This document shows positions 29,526-42,600 of a stretch of 64,000 nucleotides of DNA, piece after piece. Origin of the DNA: Asterias rubens (lineage: Eukaryota; Echinodermata; Asteroidea; Forcipulatida; Asteriidae); assembly GCF_902459465.1 (NCBI RefSeq), contig NC_047073.1:1116001-1180000 (forward strand). Direction: 5' to 3'. The notes below the pieces were generated by a model. The model was not told where the DNA came from, made no database searches, and worked only from the letters and a program-made list of their open reading frames with translations. Position numbers and translations under genes: made by a program. How positions within the stretch are numbered: the first letter of the stretch is position 1; each line of letters starts with the position of its first letter.

Positions 29526-30603
29526 CGTTCTCCTTTTATTTTTTACAATAAGTGAATGATGTGATGTAATTTCTGTTGTATTTCGAAAAGTCCTTCCTCA
29601 TGGTTTGACCCTCAGTCTATGATTATGAACGGTATTTTGACGGAGCGTGTTTCGCCCGTTCTCATCTCATCTCACTAAACTTAAAATAATAATAACACCG
29701 GGACCGTGTCGTGACTATATTAACAGAAGTTGAGACAACTCGACCTGTCGACCATGGTTTTCGGAGTGTCGAATTTGAATTGTTTATTGATGGACTTCAT
29801 TAAAATATTACCCTGTCACAACCTTTCAATTAAAAATGGTTTTGGAAGTCACACAAAAGTTGACCAAACGTAGCTAATCATTTACTTATCATTCAGACCG
29901 AGTCAGACATAATCATGTCATGGCACGTTAATTATTGATTCGTTGTCTCTGTACGGGATAGCCACACCAGGCGTTTGTACAGTACTAAACAGATGCAGAT
30001 GCTGATTAATAATCTGTTCATAATTCTGATAATATGATTTAATAAAAATTAAAATGTAAACTGTGACTGTGTGAGGCTGTGAAGTTTCTTTGAAAATTGA
30101 GTCCGGCCACCACTCTTTATTTTAAACAGTTAATAAAGGGAATTGCTTGATAACTTTAATGGATGTTAGACTTTATTTCCCTATTTTATATTCCTCTTTT
30201 AGGAATTTGTAGCTGTGAGTGTAGTTTAGTTACTAAACAGCAACGCTCAATTTCGACTGTTCAAGTGTTAACAAGGAAAATTCAGGCGCACGTTTCATCT
30301 CACAGATGGAACTCTTGCATTTTCATGTTCAAATGGAGTGTAGCAAGATTGGGATAGTTCAAAGTGGTGCTCTTGCCTCTCTAAATGCATGAAGTGTGGC
30401 TGGAAAATATTCTTTGAATTATCAAACCTTTCAAAACTGTCTTTAGTTATTATTGTTGTTTCTGGTTTACAAAAAACAATTAATGTATTTGTAACCCACC
30501 AAGGTCTAAAATTACTACAAAGTTCACAATTTAAAAATATTCCTTATTTATTTGTAGCATAGTCTGTCTCCGAACAAAATACAAGAAACCCGCAGCATCA
30601 GTC

Positions 30604-33600
30604 ATGGAAGATGAAAATGCAGTCTCCCAGAAGGAGTCGGAAACTGCCAAGGAGGAAGAGAAAGAGACGGACACCAGTAAGGAGAAAGGCTTGAAGCCTG
30701 GTAGCGCTGGCTCCTCCAAATCCAGAACCCCATCAGCTTCTAGTAAGAGGAGTGCTTCTCCAGCCAAGACCCCTGCCACGAAGCCTGCTGCTAAGCCGGC
30801 TGATAAAGGGGCAGCGAAGGGCAAGAAACCAGTCAAAGGTAGTTTAGCAGTTTGTAATTGATTTGTTAAAAGCAAAGCGATGTTTGGCTAAGCTATTTAA
30901 GTGCAAGCTCTGGTCTGGTGTTTCTTCTCCGCAGAGTGTGGGTTTGAGTCCTGGTGGTAGTGATTGAGACCATTAAAATACTTCAACATGATTACTTTGT
31001 CCTATCCTTTGGGGCGGACAATAATCCGTAGGTCGTAAAGGAACACGTTGCCTTGGATCGGTCAAGTTGGTCTTTGAAAAGCGTTTGTAACCGTTTGTTA
31101 TAAAATGCATATGATTAGAAAGATGTTGTAATAGAATATATTGATCCACACAAGTATCACTCGAAATTGGGTGGTTTTCCTTTTACCTCGTCGACAAACA
31201 CGGTCGGCCATTTATGGGAGTCAAAATTATGGGAGTCAAATTTTTGACTCCCATAAATGGCCGACCGTGTTTGTTCGCAAAGTAAAAGGAAAACCACGCC
31301 ATTTCGAGGCAAATGTGAGTGGATCATTATGTTCTACTTTTAACACCTCTTTCTAACCATATGTATTTTATAACAAACGGTTATAAACGCTTTTCAAAGA
31401 CCAACTTGACCGATCCAAGGCAACGTGTTCCTTTAAGTACTACAAGTACTACATTTTTATCTGAAAAACTCTGACCCCCCCCCCAAAAAAAATAAAATGT
31501 CCCTTTTTATAGTTATTTTTTTTCATTTATAACATCAAATTCATAAGAAAATGAAGATAGAAAAATATGGAACACTCCAGATTGCAGGGTAGAACTTTTA
31601 AATCATTTGGTTTGAAAGTGTTCACAACAACCTTCATACTCGCAAGCTTTCGTATAGCAAACTTTCATGCTTTGCGCTCATAGTTCAGGTTGTTTCCTTC
31701 TCATTCCTGAACCTTTTACTATTCAATGGATTTTTGTTTTGCAGGAGGCAAATCAAAGAAGGATGAACATGAAGAAAAGCCGGCAGTTGAAGGAAAAGGT
31801 AAGCGCTCAAACAAAGTGGCCCTGTATAGACCTTACGCACATGATGTCATATCAGTAGGGCGCCCTCACCAAGAGGTAACACTGCCGTTCATTGGCCAAA
31901 CCTGTGCGCTGCACATACAAATATGTGCGTTTTGATTGTTTCTTCATCGTTTTATCTCTAAGATGGTGGCTGGATGACTTCAGTGCATGAGGTCTATTCT
32001 GGCAGTTACTAATATAGTCAATATTATATCACTCCCCATAATTCTGCATTGAGATTCGTTTAGATTGCGTCACATATGTGTTCTTTTTACAAGAAAGCTG
32101 CACAGATGCAACAGACTACAACCATAGCAACCAGTGTACTAGACCTAATTGCAACCAATGTACTTTACCCATAGCAACCAGTGTACTACATAGCAACCAA
32201 AGTGCTATACCCATATCAACCAATGTAATTATCCATAGCAACCAATGTGCGTTACCCATAGTAACCAATGTACTTTACCCATATCACCAGTATAATATAC
32301 CCATAGCACCCAGTGTACTACACCCATAGCAACCAATGTACTTTACCCATAGCAACCAATGAACTTTATACCCATATCATCATTATATAAACCCATAGCA
32401 ACCAGTGTACTATACCCATAGCAACCAATGTACGTTACCCATAGTAACCAATGTACTTTACCCATATCACCAGTATAATATACCCATAGCACCCAGTGTA
32501 CTACACCCATAGCAACCAATGTACTTTACCCATAGCAACCAATGAACTTTATACCCATATCATCAGTATATAAACCCATAGCAACCAGTGTACTATACCC
32601 ATAGCAACCAATGTACGTTACCCATAGCAACCAATGTACTTTACCCATATCACCAGTATAATATACCCATAGCACCCAGTGTACTACACCCATAGCAACC
32701 AATGTACTTTACCCATAGCAACCAATGTACTTAATACCCATATCATCAGTATATAAACCCATAGCAACCAGTGTACTATACCCATAGCAACCACCGACTA
32801 TATCCACATTAACCTGAACACTATATCTGTAGCAAAAGGCGCTTTATAAATGGTGATATTATTGTTATCGCTAATGCTCCTGTCTTTACAGGAGGAGGCG
32901 GAGGAGATGATATTACGCCCCTCTTTCTGGCCTCCAAGACTCAAGAGCTCTTTTCCTGTGTTGCTGACGTTGACGTAACCGAAGAGAATCCTTGTAAACT
33001 CCTCCCTAAGGAAGGAATCCTACAAGATATGAAGACGAGGGCTGCTGTGTCGGATTTCCATCCTGTCAAACAGATTATGCTGGTATGTCAAGATTTACCC
33101 AAAACCCTTCCAATAGACCCCTTGAGGTAGACCTCACTGAGTTAAAAAAACCGTCTTACTCTGACCAAAGGAGGCAAATCATTGGATGGTAGTTGTTCGT
33201 TGTGCGTAAAAACTTGTGTGTGACATCGGCGTCCCTGAAGTGTTTCACTTTATTGAAGAGGTCTATTGCTAAATCCTTCAGAGTCCGACAGCTTGTTTGA
33301 AATGAAGTGTTTTTTAATGGGCTCAACATTCAGGTATTTAAAAATTCAATATTTATTATTCATGACAAGAACGACATACGATTCTAAATAAGAATGCTTT
33401 TTTGTTAAAATATTGCTGAAAAATGTCGCTGCAAAACAATGGCATGGAAATGGTCAGAGGAAAAAATATATATTTTTTGTCACATTTGCTGAGGTCTCAA
33501 AGGGTAATTGATCCTTGATCTAAAGAAATGTTTCTTCTGAGAATATAGAGTATTCCCAAGAGAAGCTTTGAACTGAGAAAATTGTGCAATTGCCAATTTT

Positions 33601-36600
33601 TGTTCTCTTTTTGAAAGTTGCATCCAAAGAAAGAGACACCCTTTTGTTTTTGAACAACAGGTTGTATTTAGACAACAGATGATATCACAAAATTTCAACT
33701 TGCTAGGGAGTCCTCTTGATTTCTTTTCTATTTCTTTGTACATTTAGGACTACCCAGGTGAGGAAGTATTGGTTGTATTCGACCCAGACTTCAAGCTTGG
33801 ACAGAACTTCTACATTGCTTTGACTGAGGAAGCCAAAAATCGTATTCTGAGCGTAAGTAAAATGCATTCAGTCCAAGATCCCTCATGAAAGTAACTGTGG
33901 GGTCTTTTTATTTTCAGTGTTTTTTTTCTCCAGAATGTAGTAGTATGAAAATCACAAAGTCACACTTAGTCTTATTTCGTTTTAAGATGAGGTACTTGTC
34001 CTAAGTTAGGACTAGTCTAAAGTTTTTAATAACTCCTCAGACTAGTCCTAAGTTAGGACTATCTTTGTGAAATCGACCCCAGCAAACGTAGAATAACACC
34101 AAGGCCATGTTTTTGTTGCCCCAAGTCTTCGCCTTTTTGCCCCTTTAAAGTGTGTTGGTAGATTTTACAAAGTTCCACTTGAAGTGCCGTTTACAAAACG
34201 GAAATGATCATGCCCTTCAATGAAATAATATAACGGGCTCGATTAGTCGACATAGTGTGTCAATCCTTCAGAGCTCCATCATGTCAGCCCGTGGCTGTAT
34301 ACTCCCCATGGGAGCTGAGAAAGGAATCTTGGCCCCAATAACCATGGTACTAAAAGCGCATTGATACGTTATTGTAAAAATTATTATATCTTTATTAATT
34401 AATACAGTAGGTTCTTAAAAGCAATAACCAATTGAATGTGTGTTTTTTTTAAATACTGCAGCCTCCATCTGAGGAAGGTGAGGAGGGGGCGGAGCAAGTT
34501 GATGGTGGTGGAGGGGTGCCTGGTGAGGAGGAGGAAGTCATAGTGTATCGGTACGTTCCTCCAGAGCCCAAGAAGTGGGTGTCGCTCGGCAGCGAAGTTG
34601 AGATCGAGGAGGAGAGTGTGGTTGAAAGCAGACCTAAGGTGAGCTAGGATATCAGGCCTGATACTTCACAGAGGCCAGGAAGGCGATTGCCTCAATGCCC
34701 CCTGGTCATTGCATTTGTGCCCTTGAAAAGCCCTTGGTTTATGAAAAATGCAAACATGGCGGCCAAAAAGCGGAATTTAGGATGCATATATACAAAGAAT
34801 AAAAATACTTATTTTCTTGTGCTGATTTGTATTCTAGATTCAAATGACTATCCAGCGAGTGAGACGTGACTTCGGTGCACCGATCAAGTTCACCGACCGG
34901 AACGCAGATGATGTAAAGGATGGGTTCATTGAATGCTCATCATTTGAAGACAAAAGCTACAATGTGAAGAAGATGGAGATGGATTTTGGAACTCAGGCCG
35001 TGCCCACGTATGCAGAAAGCGGCACACAGACTGAATGGTAAGTCGATGGTAGCTATTATATCTGTTTAACTTTTTTCATTTTCATCTATTCTGTTTCATT
35101 AATTAGGAACCCAATTTCAACGAGCTGCTTCAGCATAGTAATTGGCTGAGCACGACAAAAGTAGAGCAGAGGAAAAAGTGTAGATTCGTGGATATAATGT
35201 ACGAGCGGAAGCGGAGTTCATTATACTAATGAATCTACACGTCTATTTCGACTTAAACTTTCTTTGTCAAACAACACTTGGCCACATTTCTTTTTTGCAA
35301 AATTTATAGGCCTAAGCATGTTTTATAGTGCTCGCAACATTATATTGTACCATGTTTTAATCAGTTTACAGTCATGTTTTTACTAAAGTAAATTAATTAA
35401 AAGTAAAATGTTTTTTGAAAACTGAAAATAATAACATGTTTTCAGCTGTGTTTTGAACATCATGATATCCTTCAATTTGGAAAGACAGTCATTTCAAGTT
35501 GAACTATTCACTTCAGTTTGTAACAAATATGTGTTAGTGTGTAGATTTGTTACAAATGTACAGTTTTTATCGATAGAGTGACGTCACAGAAATAATTTAA
35601 TAGTTTATAATCACACTCTTATTTCTTTGAGCAGGAAACATCCACGTAACCAAGCCACTCAGTATTTCCCGCGGGAATTCAACATCGATGAGAAGAAGAC
35701 TTTGATGGAGACAGAGGAGGTGCTCAACACTATCAATAAAGTCACACCAAGGTATGCTGGGAGGATGAGAGAGGGGGGAACAGGGGAAAGATGTGTGAGG
35801 GAAAGGTACATACTGGGAGGATACGGGATAAAAGGGGAGGGAGGTATGTAGAAAAGGTACATAACATTTATTGATCAGTAGGATTTGAAACTTATCTGAT
35901 GATGTATTGTCACTTGCATGTATAAACATTGTTACGTACATCAGCTGCACTAGATTGTCATATCAACTTGGTTTTGAAGGTTTTCTGTTTTTTTTTGTGA
36001 CGTTCGGACAATTTTATAGAGTTGAGAATGGTTTGCAGTAGCACCATGTAAATATCTCTTTCGAGTAGTAATTGGCGCTGAAAAGAACCAGTGGTTGACC
36101 TCTCAATGTTTCGATCAGTATGCTCTGATCGTCATTAATCACCAGTTCTTTTCAGAACTAACACTACTACTCAAAAGAGACATTCACATGGTGTTATCGC
36201 AAACCTCTCTCAGTTATACTTCCACCATACAAAGTTTCAAATCCTATTTAAAACAACATAACTAAATGGAAAAATATTCTTGCTTAGCAGATCATTTGAA
36301 TGTTTTTAATATTTTTGTTTCCTCATTGTGTGTAGGTTTGAGTTGGCTCTACAGCAGAATGAGATCATGAATGTATTCTTTGATGACTGGGTGGCTCTCG
36401 CTGATGAAGACAGCACTTTTGGCAGCAAGTCTGACAGCCACCTAAAGGTAAGACAACTTTAAATACAGAAGACTCGCAATGCTGCTATAAGAATTTAGTT
36501 GAAAGTGACACAGACTAAAGCCTATTTTATACTTCAACGAATACAAATGTAAAGGGATCTGTGACGTCACGTGTTTGTTTTCGCAGTAAATATTTCGCAG

Positions 36601-39600
36601 GCGTTGAGCAAAACTCAACTATTGCGAATTCCGTTCGTTGCTAATTAGTGAGTACTGAGTTTACAGTGCTAACGCACATATGGGTTAAGCCTAAATTAAT
36701 CTAAAAACTTGATTTTGTTTTCAAACAGGAGTACCAGTCTTTCACTGATCTCCAGTTCAGTAAAGACAAAGCTATCACCTGCATTGAGTGGCATCCATCA
36801 ATCAAAGGCATCGTAGCTGTGGCTTGCTCGGAGCGCATGACGTTTGATGACCGTGTCGACAATGCCTCTAAGATTATCATGAGCCCCTCACTGATTCTCC
36901 TCTGGAGCTTCACAGATCCAATCCATCCACAGGTATGCAACTTTTCGGGGTTGGATTTTACAAAGAGTTAAGGCTAGTCTTAACTCAAGTTAACTAACTT
37001 AAGTTTATATTATCTTCTAGGACTAGTCCTAACTCTTTGTGACCCAAGGATTCTCTTAACAATTATTTTTGGATTAACATAATTGTGGCCCATTTTCATG
37101 GCTTGCGATAAATTCTTTATTTACTGTGCTAGCGCTGAATAGCCGCGATAACTGTCTTAGCCGAGATTGCCTAGTAACGTGAAGTATACAAAAGCTTAAG
37201 TAAAAATCCCTGCTTACCAATATAATCACTTGATGTAGGCTTGGACTTCCCTGCTTCCGTGAGCGCTGACTGCCCATTTCTGAATATATGATATGACACA
37301 ATACAGCAGAAGCAGATCAGCAGGATTTGCATTTATATGACTCTTAAGTACAAAACCACAAGAAGATTAAAAATGCAAAACACTGCAAAGAATATTACCA
37401 TTTATGTCATTTATCTTTCTCATTAAATTCATTGTTCATTCTATTAAAAAAAAGGGGAAAAAAGCTATAGACCTTATGCATATGAGTTTGACGTGGTTTG
37501 AGAAGGGCGCTCTCACCTAGAGAGGTCAAAAGGAGGTTATTCATTGGTCAATTTGTTTCTGTGCGTAGCGCGTACAAATATGTGCATTTGGATTTTTTCA
37601 TTATCGGATTACCTCAAGACAGCCGCTGGATTACAACATTGGGCAAGAGATATTTTGTATGGTCAGATTTTTAGGATTTTTTTTTTTTTTTTTAAATTCA
37701 GATTTTGTTGGAAGCTCCAGATGACATCATCAGTTTCAAGTTTTGTCCGACGGACCCCAACATTATTGCAGGGGGGTGTATCAATGGCCAAGTCGTCATG
37801 TGGGATATCAGCAAACATTCCGACCGTCTCCGTAGCAACCAGCGTGGTAAACAAACAAAGAAGAACTCCATGATGAAACTGGTAGGTCTTTAGCTTGTAG
37901 TCAGTTAGACGTCGAGATATGTTCGTTGTCAAACAAAACTAGGTGTGAAGGTTCAGGTGATGGGAACAATATTATTGAATTTTGCACTTAAAGTCAATAG
38001 GACCATGCACTCTTCATAAATCCCTAAGCAGACAATGGGAGACTTTCGGGACGCTTGGTGGCAGCAGACTTACCAGGTAAAATTCATTGTTATCGGTCAT
38101 GTGTGCAAGCTCAGAACTACGTTAACAATGACAATTTACCTGGTAAGTCTGCTGCCACCTAGCATCCTAAAATCTCCCATTCTGTGGTCAATGAAATAGG
38201 GTCCTGTTTTTCTTCAATCGAAGGGATGGACTCAAGTTATTGCATTTTCCCATTTGAAAAATGCTTCACTCCTAAACCCGATTTTTGCAAAATAAGATGC
38301 CCAAGACTTATGAATTTCTGAATTCTGATAAACAATGGTCACATCAGCGATAATATTTGGTTATGGGAACTTAAACCATTAATTTGCACATTTCTCAGAC
38401 TTTTCCCAAAGTTATTGACAATGTAAATCAGTTATTACAAACAAATTGAAGATTATTTTCTTTTGCACCCATCCTTGTTTTTTATTTTATTGCATGTACA
38501 GCATGTGCATATGGGAATCCCTTTCCTTCCCTAAGCATGCTTCATTAGGACTGCTGTACGCATGCCTGAGAAAAAATGAACTTACTCTGTAATTTTGTTG
38601 CCATAAATTATCTCCTTACATCTGATGTTATATAGCGTTAGGTTCTCATAAGGCCCCATCCCCACCTCCATCTATACTCTGACAAATCAGACATCTGAAT
38701 CTTGTTTTGAATGCTGACGGTACGTCATCACATTTCTTTCTTGCTGGATTTTGATTTTGCTTTTATCCTTTGCCATGCTTTCCTTGCTTTCTCAATCAAG
38801 CACTATGGTAGAGGCAGAGACCAGGTAAACTTGTTCAACCTCCGTCCACAATTCATAACTCCATTCATTTCTTTCCATGAAAACCATATTAATAGCTGAC
38901 TTGTATGATTGTTTACTCACATGAAAAAAAGTACCATTCAAAGTTAGTAATACTTTTTTTAATAGCTGACTTTTATGATTTGTTGCTCATATAAAAGTTC
39001 AATTCAAAATGATTAAAATTGTTTTTAAAGATTTGAGTCACAGTGATTCAAACGCAGTGTTGATTTTCACAAGAAGAATATTTTTAATAACAGTTGTCTC
39101 CTTTAAAAAATGGTCACTGTTTTGAGTTGTCTTAGATTAAAAAAAAAAATTAACATTTATTTAATTCCGGACACTTACACCAGTTTTGCACTAACTCCAA
39201 TGCAACACAGTCATTAACGCATAACATTGATATCGATGTACTTCGCAGGAATTAAAACTAACTTAGTTTTTATGGTGATGTCATTCATAAATTGGTTCAA
39301 AGCTCCATCGACTGATTTAATTTTTTTCTTCTTTTCAATTTTTTTTTTCTGCAGTACAAAATTTTGAATCCGATAGTACTCCTCCTGTCCATTTTAAAAG
39401 AGACTATTGCAATCACTGTCAGCTTGCACTAATGCCCAATTCATTCCTTAAAAAATAAATGTATTATAGATCCTTTCCTTAGGTGACAGTTGAATGCACG
39501 TGTGTTCACATACTAAACACAGCAGTAGACACCCTTGCATTGATCACCACCGCGCTGAAGACAAACAATGAAAAAAGCTTACGCCCAGCTCTGTGTTTCA

Positions 39601-42600
39601 GTTACTCTGTGGACATTCCTTGTTCTCTTCACTTAATACGGAAAATCGTATTCTTTACCACTGTAAAAAACACTGTGTGCAAGTGTGTGAGTCCACATAA
39701 TGTTTTAAGTCCCCACATGGCCGAGCAGTCCACCGGATTCAATCTCTGGTGTTTGATCAGCAGAGTGTGTGTTTGAGTCCCGGTCATGACACTTGCTATG
39801 TCAAATTGGGTAGGTAGTGCTTTCTGCTCGACTGGGATTGATCAATTTGGATTGATTATACCCAAGCCTACATATGTATGGACTGTAAGAGAGGTAAACC
39901 TGTTTCAGTCCTAGGAGTAGGTGGCATCAAAAGTAATTGAAGCCCACACCTTGAAGTGGCCTTCAGGCTTTGTTTGTCTGGCGACTTGCAAAAAAAAAAA
40001 TTAAAAAACATAGTGTAGTGTAGTTCTCAGGTTCACACCTCTCGGCCATGGATAGGTCTTAATGGACCTCAACGAGGGCGCTGTTTTGGGGGTCTATTAT
40101 ACAAGAAACAAAATTAACCAAAAAAATTAACCTCATCTAGGCAATTAACACACAGAAAAGCACAACCTCTTTTCTGGAAACAGTTCGCTATACTAACGCA
40201 CATTTTTTGTAACTTGCATTACTTACACGACACATTTCACTTGTACAAAAATAACCATATCTAGGCAATAAATACATAGAAAAGCACAAACTCTTTTCTG
40301 TAAACAGTTGGCTATCGCTATACTTACGCACATTGTTTTTAACTTGCATTACTGACACTACACATTTCACTTGTAACTTTAGAACGTACTATACAATTAA
40401 ATGCCATTTAGATATTAATTTCTGTTCTTTATTCCAATTGGAATCATATATCAGTGTCACTCACATTCACAATTTTATTAAGGTCTTAATTAAAGTATAA
40501 GAACTTATAATCAACAATATTGATTAGTTTTGTATCTATTTATAACATGTTGATTATGATATATGTTGACTTCTAAAATTTGCAATATTGTTTTTCCCCC
40601 TCTCTATTGTTTTGTTTTGGGTTTTTTTTGTGTTTGTTTGTTAAGGTAGGAATGCTTATCAACAGTGCTTTTAATGCATTGATTTGTTGCCAATCCTGTT
40701 GATTGATGCATTGATTTGTTGCCAATCCTGTTGATTGATGCATTGATTTGTTGCCAATCCTGTTGATTAATGCATTGATTTGTTGCCAATCCTGTTGATT
40801 GATGCATTGATTTGTTGCCAATCCTGTTGATTGATGCATTGATTTGTTGCCAATCCTGTTGATTGATGCATTGATTTGTTGCCAATCCTGTTGATTGATG
40901 CATTGATTTGTTGCCAATCCTGTTGATTGATGCATTGATTTGTTGCCAATCCTGTTGATTGATGCATTGATTTGTTGCCAATCCTGTTGATTGATGCATT
41001 GATTTGTTGCCAACCCTGTTGATTGATGCATTGATTTGTTGCCAATCCTGTTGATTGATGCATTGATTTGTTGCCAATCCTGTTGATTGATGCATTGATT
41101 TGTTGCCAATCCTGTTGTGTGTGGTATTGTTTCTCCTTCATGTTAATGTTGTTTGTGTTTACATCGTTGTGTATTTATTGATTCTTATTCCCATTTCCGA
41201 TCAGCCTGGTTTTGAGGATGAGAATGTTGATAAGACGCCTGTCATACGATACTGTGCAGTCTCTGGCATTGAACACAGTCATAAGACGGCCATAGCTGAC
41301 TTACAATGGGTCCCGGATCACATGGAGGTAAAACAGACAATCAGAATTTTTTATTTTAGCTAAATATTTTAAAGGTAATGGACACTATTGGTAATTACTC
41401 AAGGTAATTTTTAGCATAATAACTTAATTGGTAACGACCAATGGATAGTTGTTGATAGTACAAAACATTTATAAACTGCTCCCTCTCTAGTAACATAGTT
41501 TTTGAAAAAGAATGAAGTTCTCACTAAAATATTTGGATTGAATTCGGGACCTCAGCTGAGGTCTCAAATTCAGCATCTGAAAGCTCACAACTTGTGCAAC
41601 AAGGGTGTTTTTTCTCGCATTATTTTCTTGCCATTTTGACGACCAATTGAGTTCACCGGTGAAAGATGACTTATATTTTACAAAATGATTACAAGATGAT
41701 TACAAGGTGTAAGATGGTTCATATTTTTAAAATTTTTCAGATCACGCGTATGGGGATGATTGTGGAGAACAAGACTCAGACATGCAGTCAGATTCTAACC
41801 GGGTCTACAGATGGGTGAGTAATTATTGTTAGCTGATCGAAGATAGCTACTCATGTGAACGTACTTAAAGTCATCGTAGCGTGTGGGTATGAATCCTGCT
41901 CTGGATGATGATGGAACAACTCAAATCCCGGTTATGACACTTGTGTCCTTGAGCAAGACGCTTTACTATAATTGCTTCTCTTCACCCAAAGGTTTAAATG
42001 GGTACCTGCAAGGGTGGAGGTTGATATTGTGTTTTAAAAGCCACTAGCGCCATAAGGCAGCTCAGGGCTGTATACGCTCTAGGGAGCTGAGAAATATTAA
42101 AGGATTGTTATTGGCCCACTTGACCCTTCTATGGCAAAACAGCCCAAGTCGTAAAAATTACATTTTGAGAAAGGCTGTTTTGCCATAAAACGGGATCAAA
42201 GTGTGAAATGAGGCCAAAGCCAGGACAAGTTGATACACTACCCATATTCATAGTTTTGAAATGAGAAAAGTGCTCCAATTTACCACGAAATTATCTTATT
42301 AAAAAAAAATTTCTTTTGAAGTTGGGCTGTTTTACCTTGGAAGGGCTGCACTGACCAAAGCAGTAAATGTAAAGTGCATTGGTACTTTATTATATATTAT
42401 GCTTTATAGGGGCTTCATCACACAAGGCAACTTTTACAGGCAATGTGGAGGCAACCAACTGCAGTGCTTGCTACATGACCACTTTGGCTGCACTTTGGTT
42501 ATTTTTCAAACAATGTCAAACGATCCCAAAGAAAAATATGTGAACATTCAAAAGTGAATGCCTTTTCTTCTGGGAGATTGCCTGGAACTGGTTTCCTGTA

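Noticed and set aside
40573-41141. Three overlapping 120-180-residue frames rich in Asn/Gln on the minus strand
   Set aside because: Produced by the 32-bp minisatellite inside a DNAI3 intron; all three frames give the same phrase, so this is periodicity and not coding.
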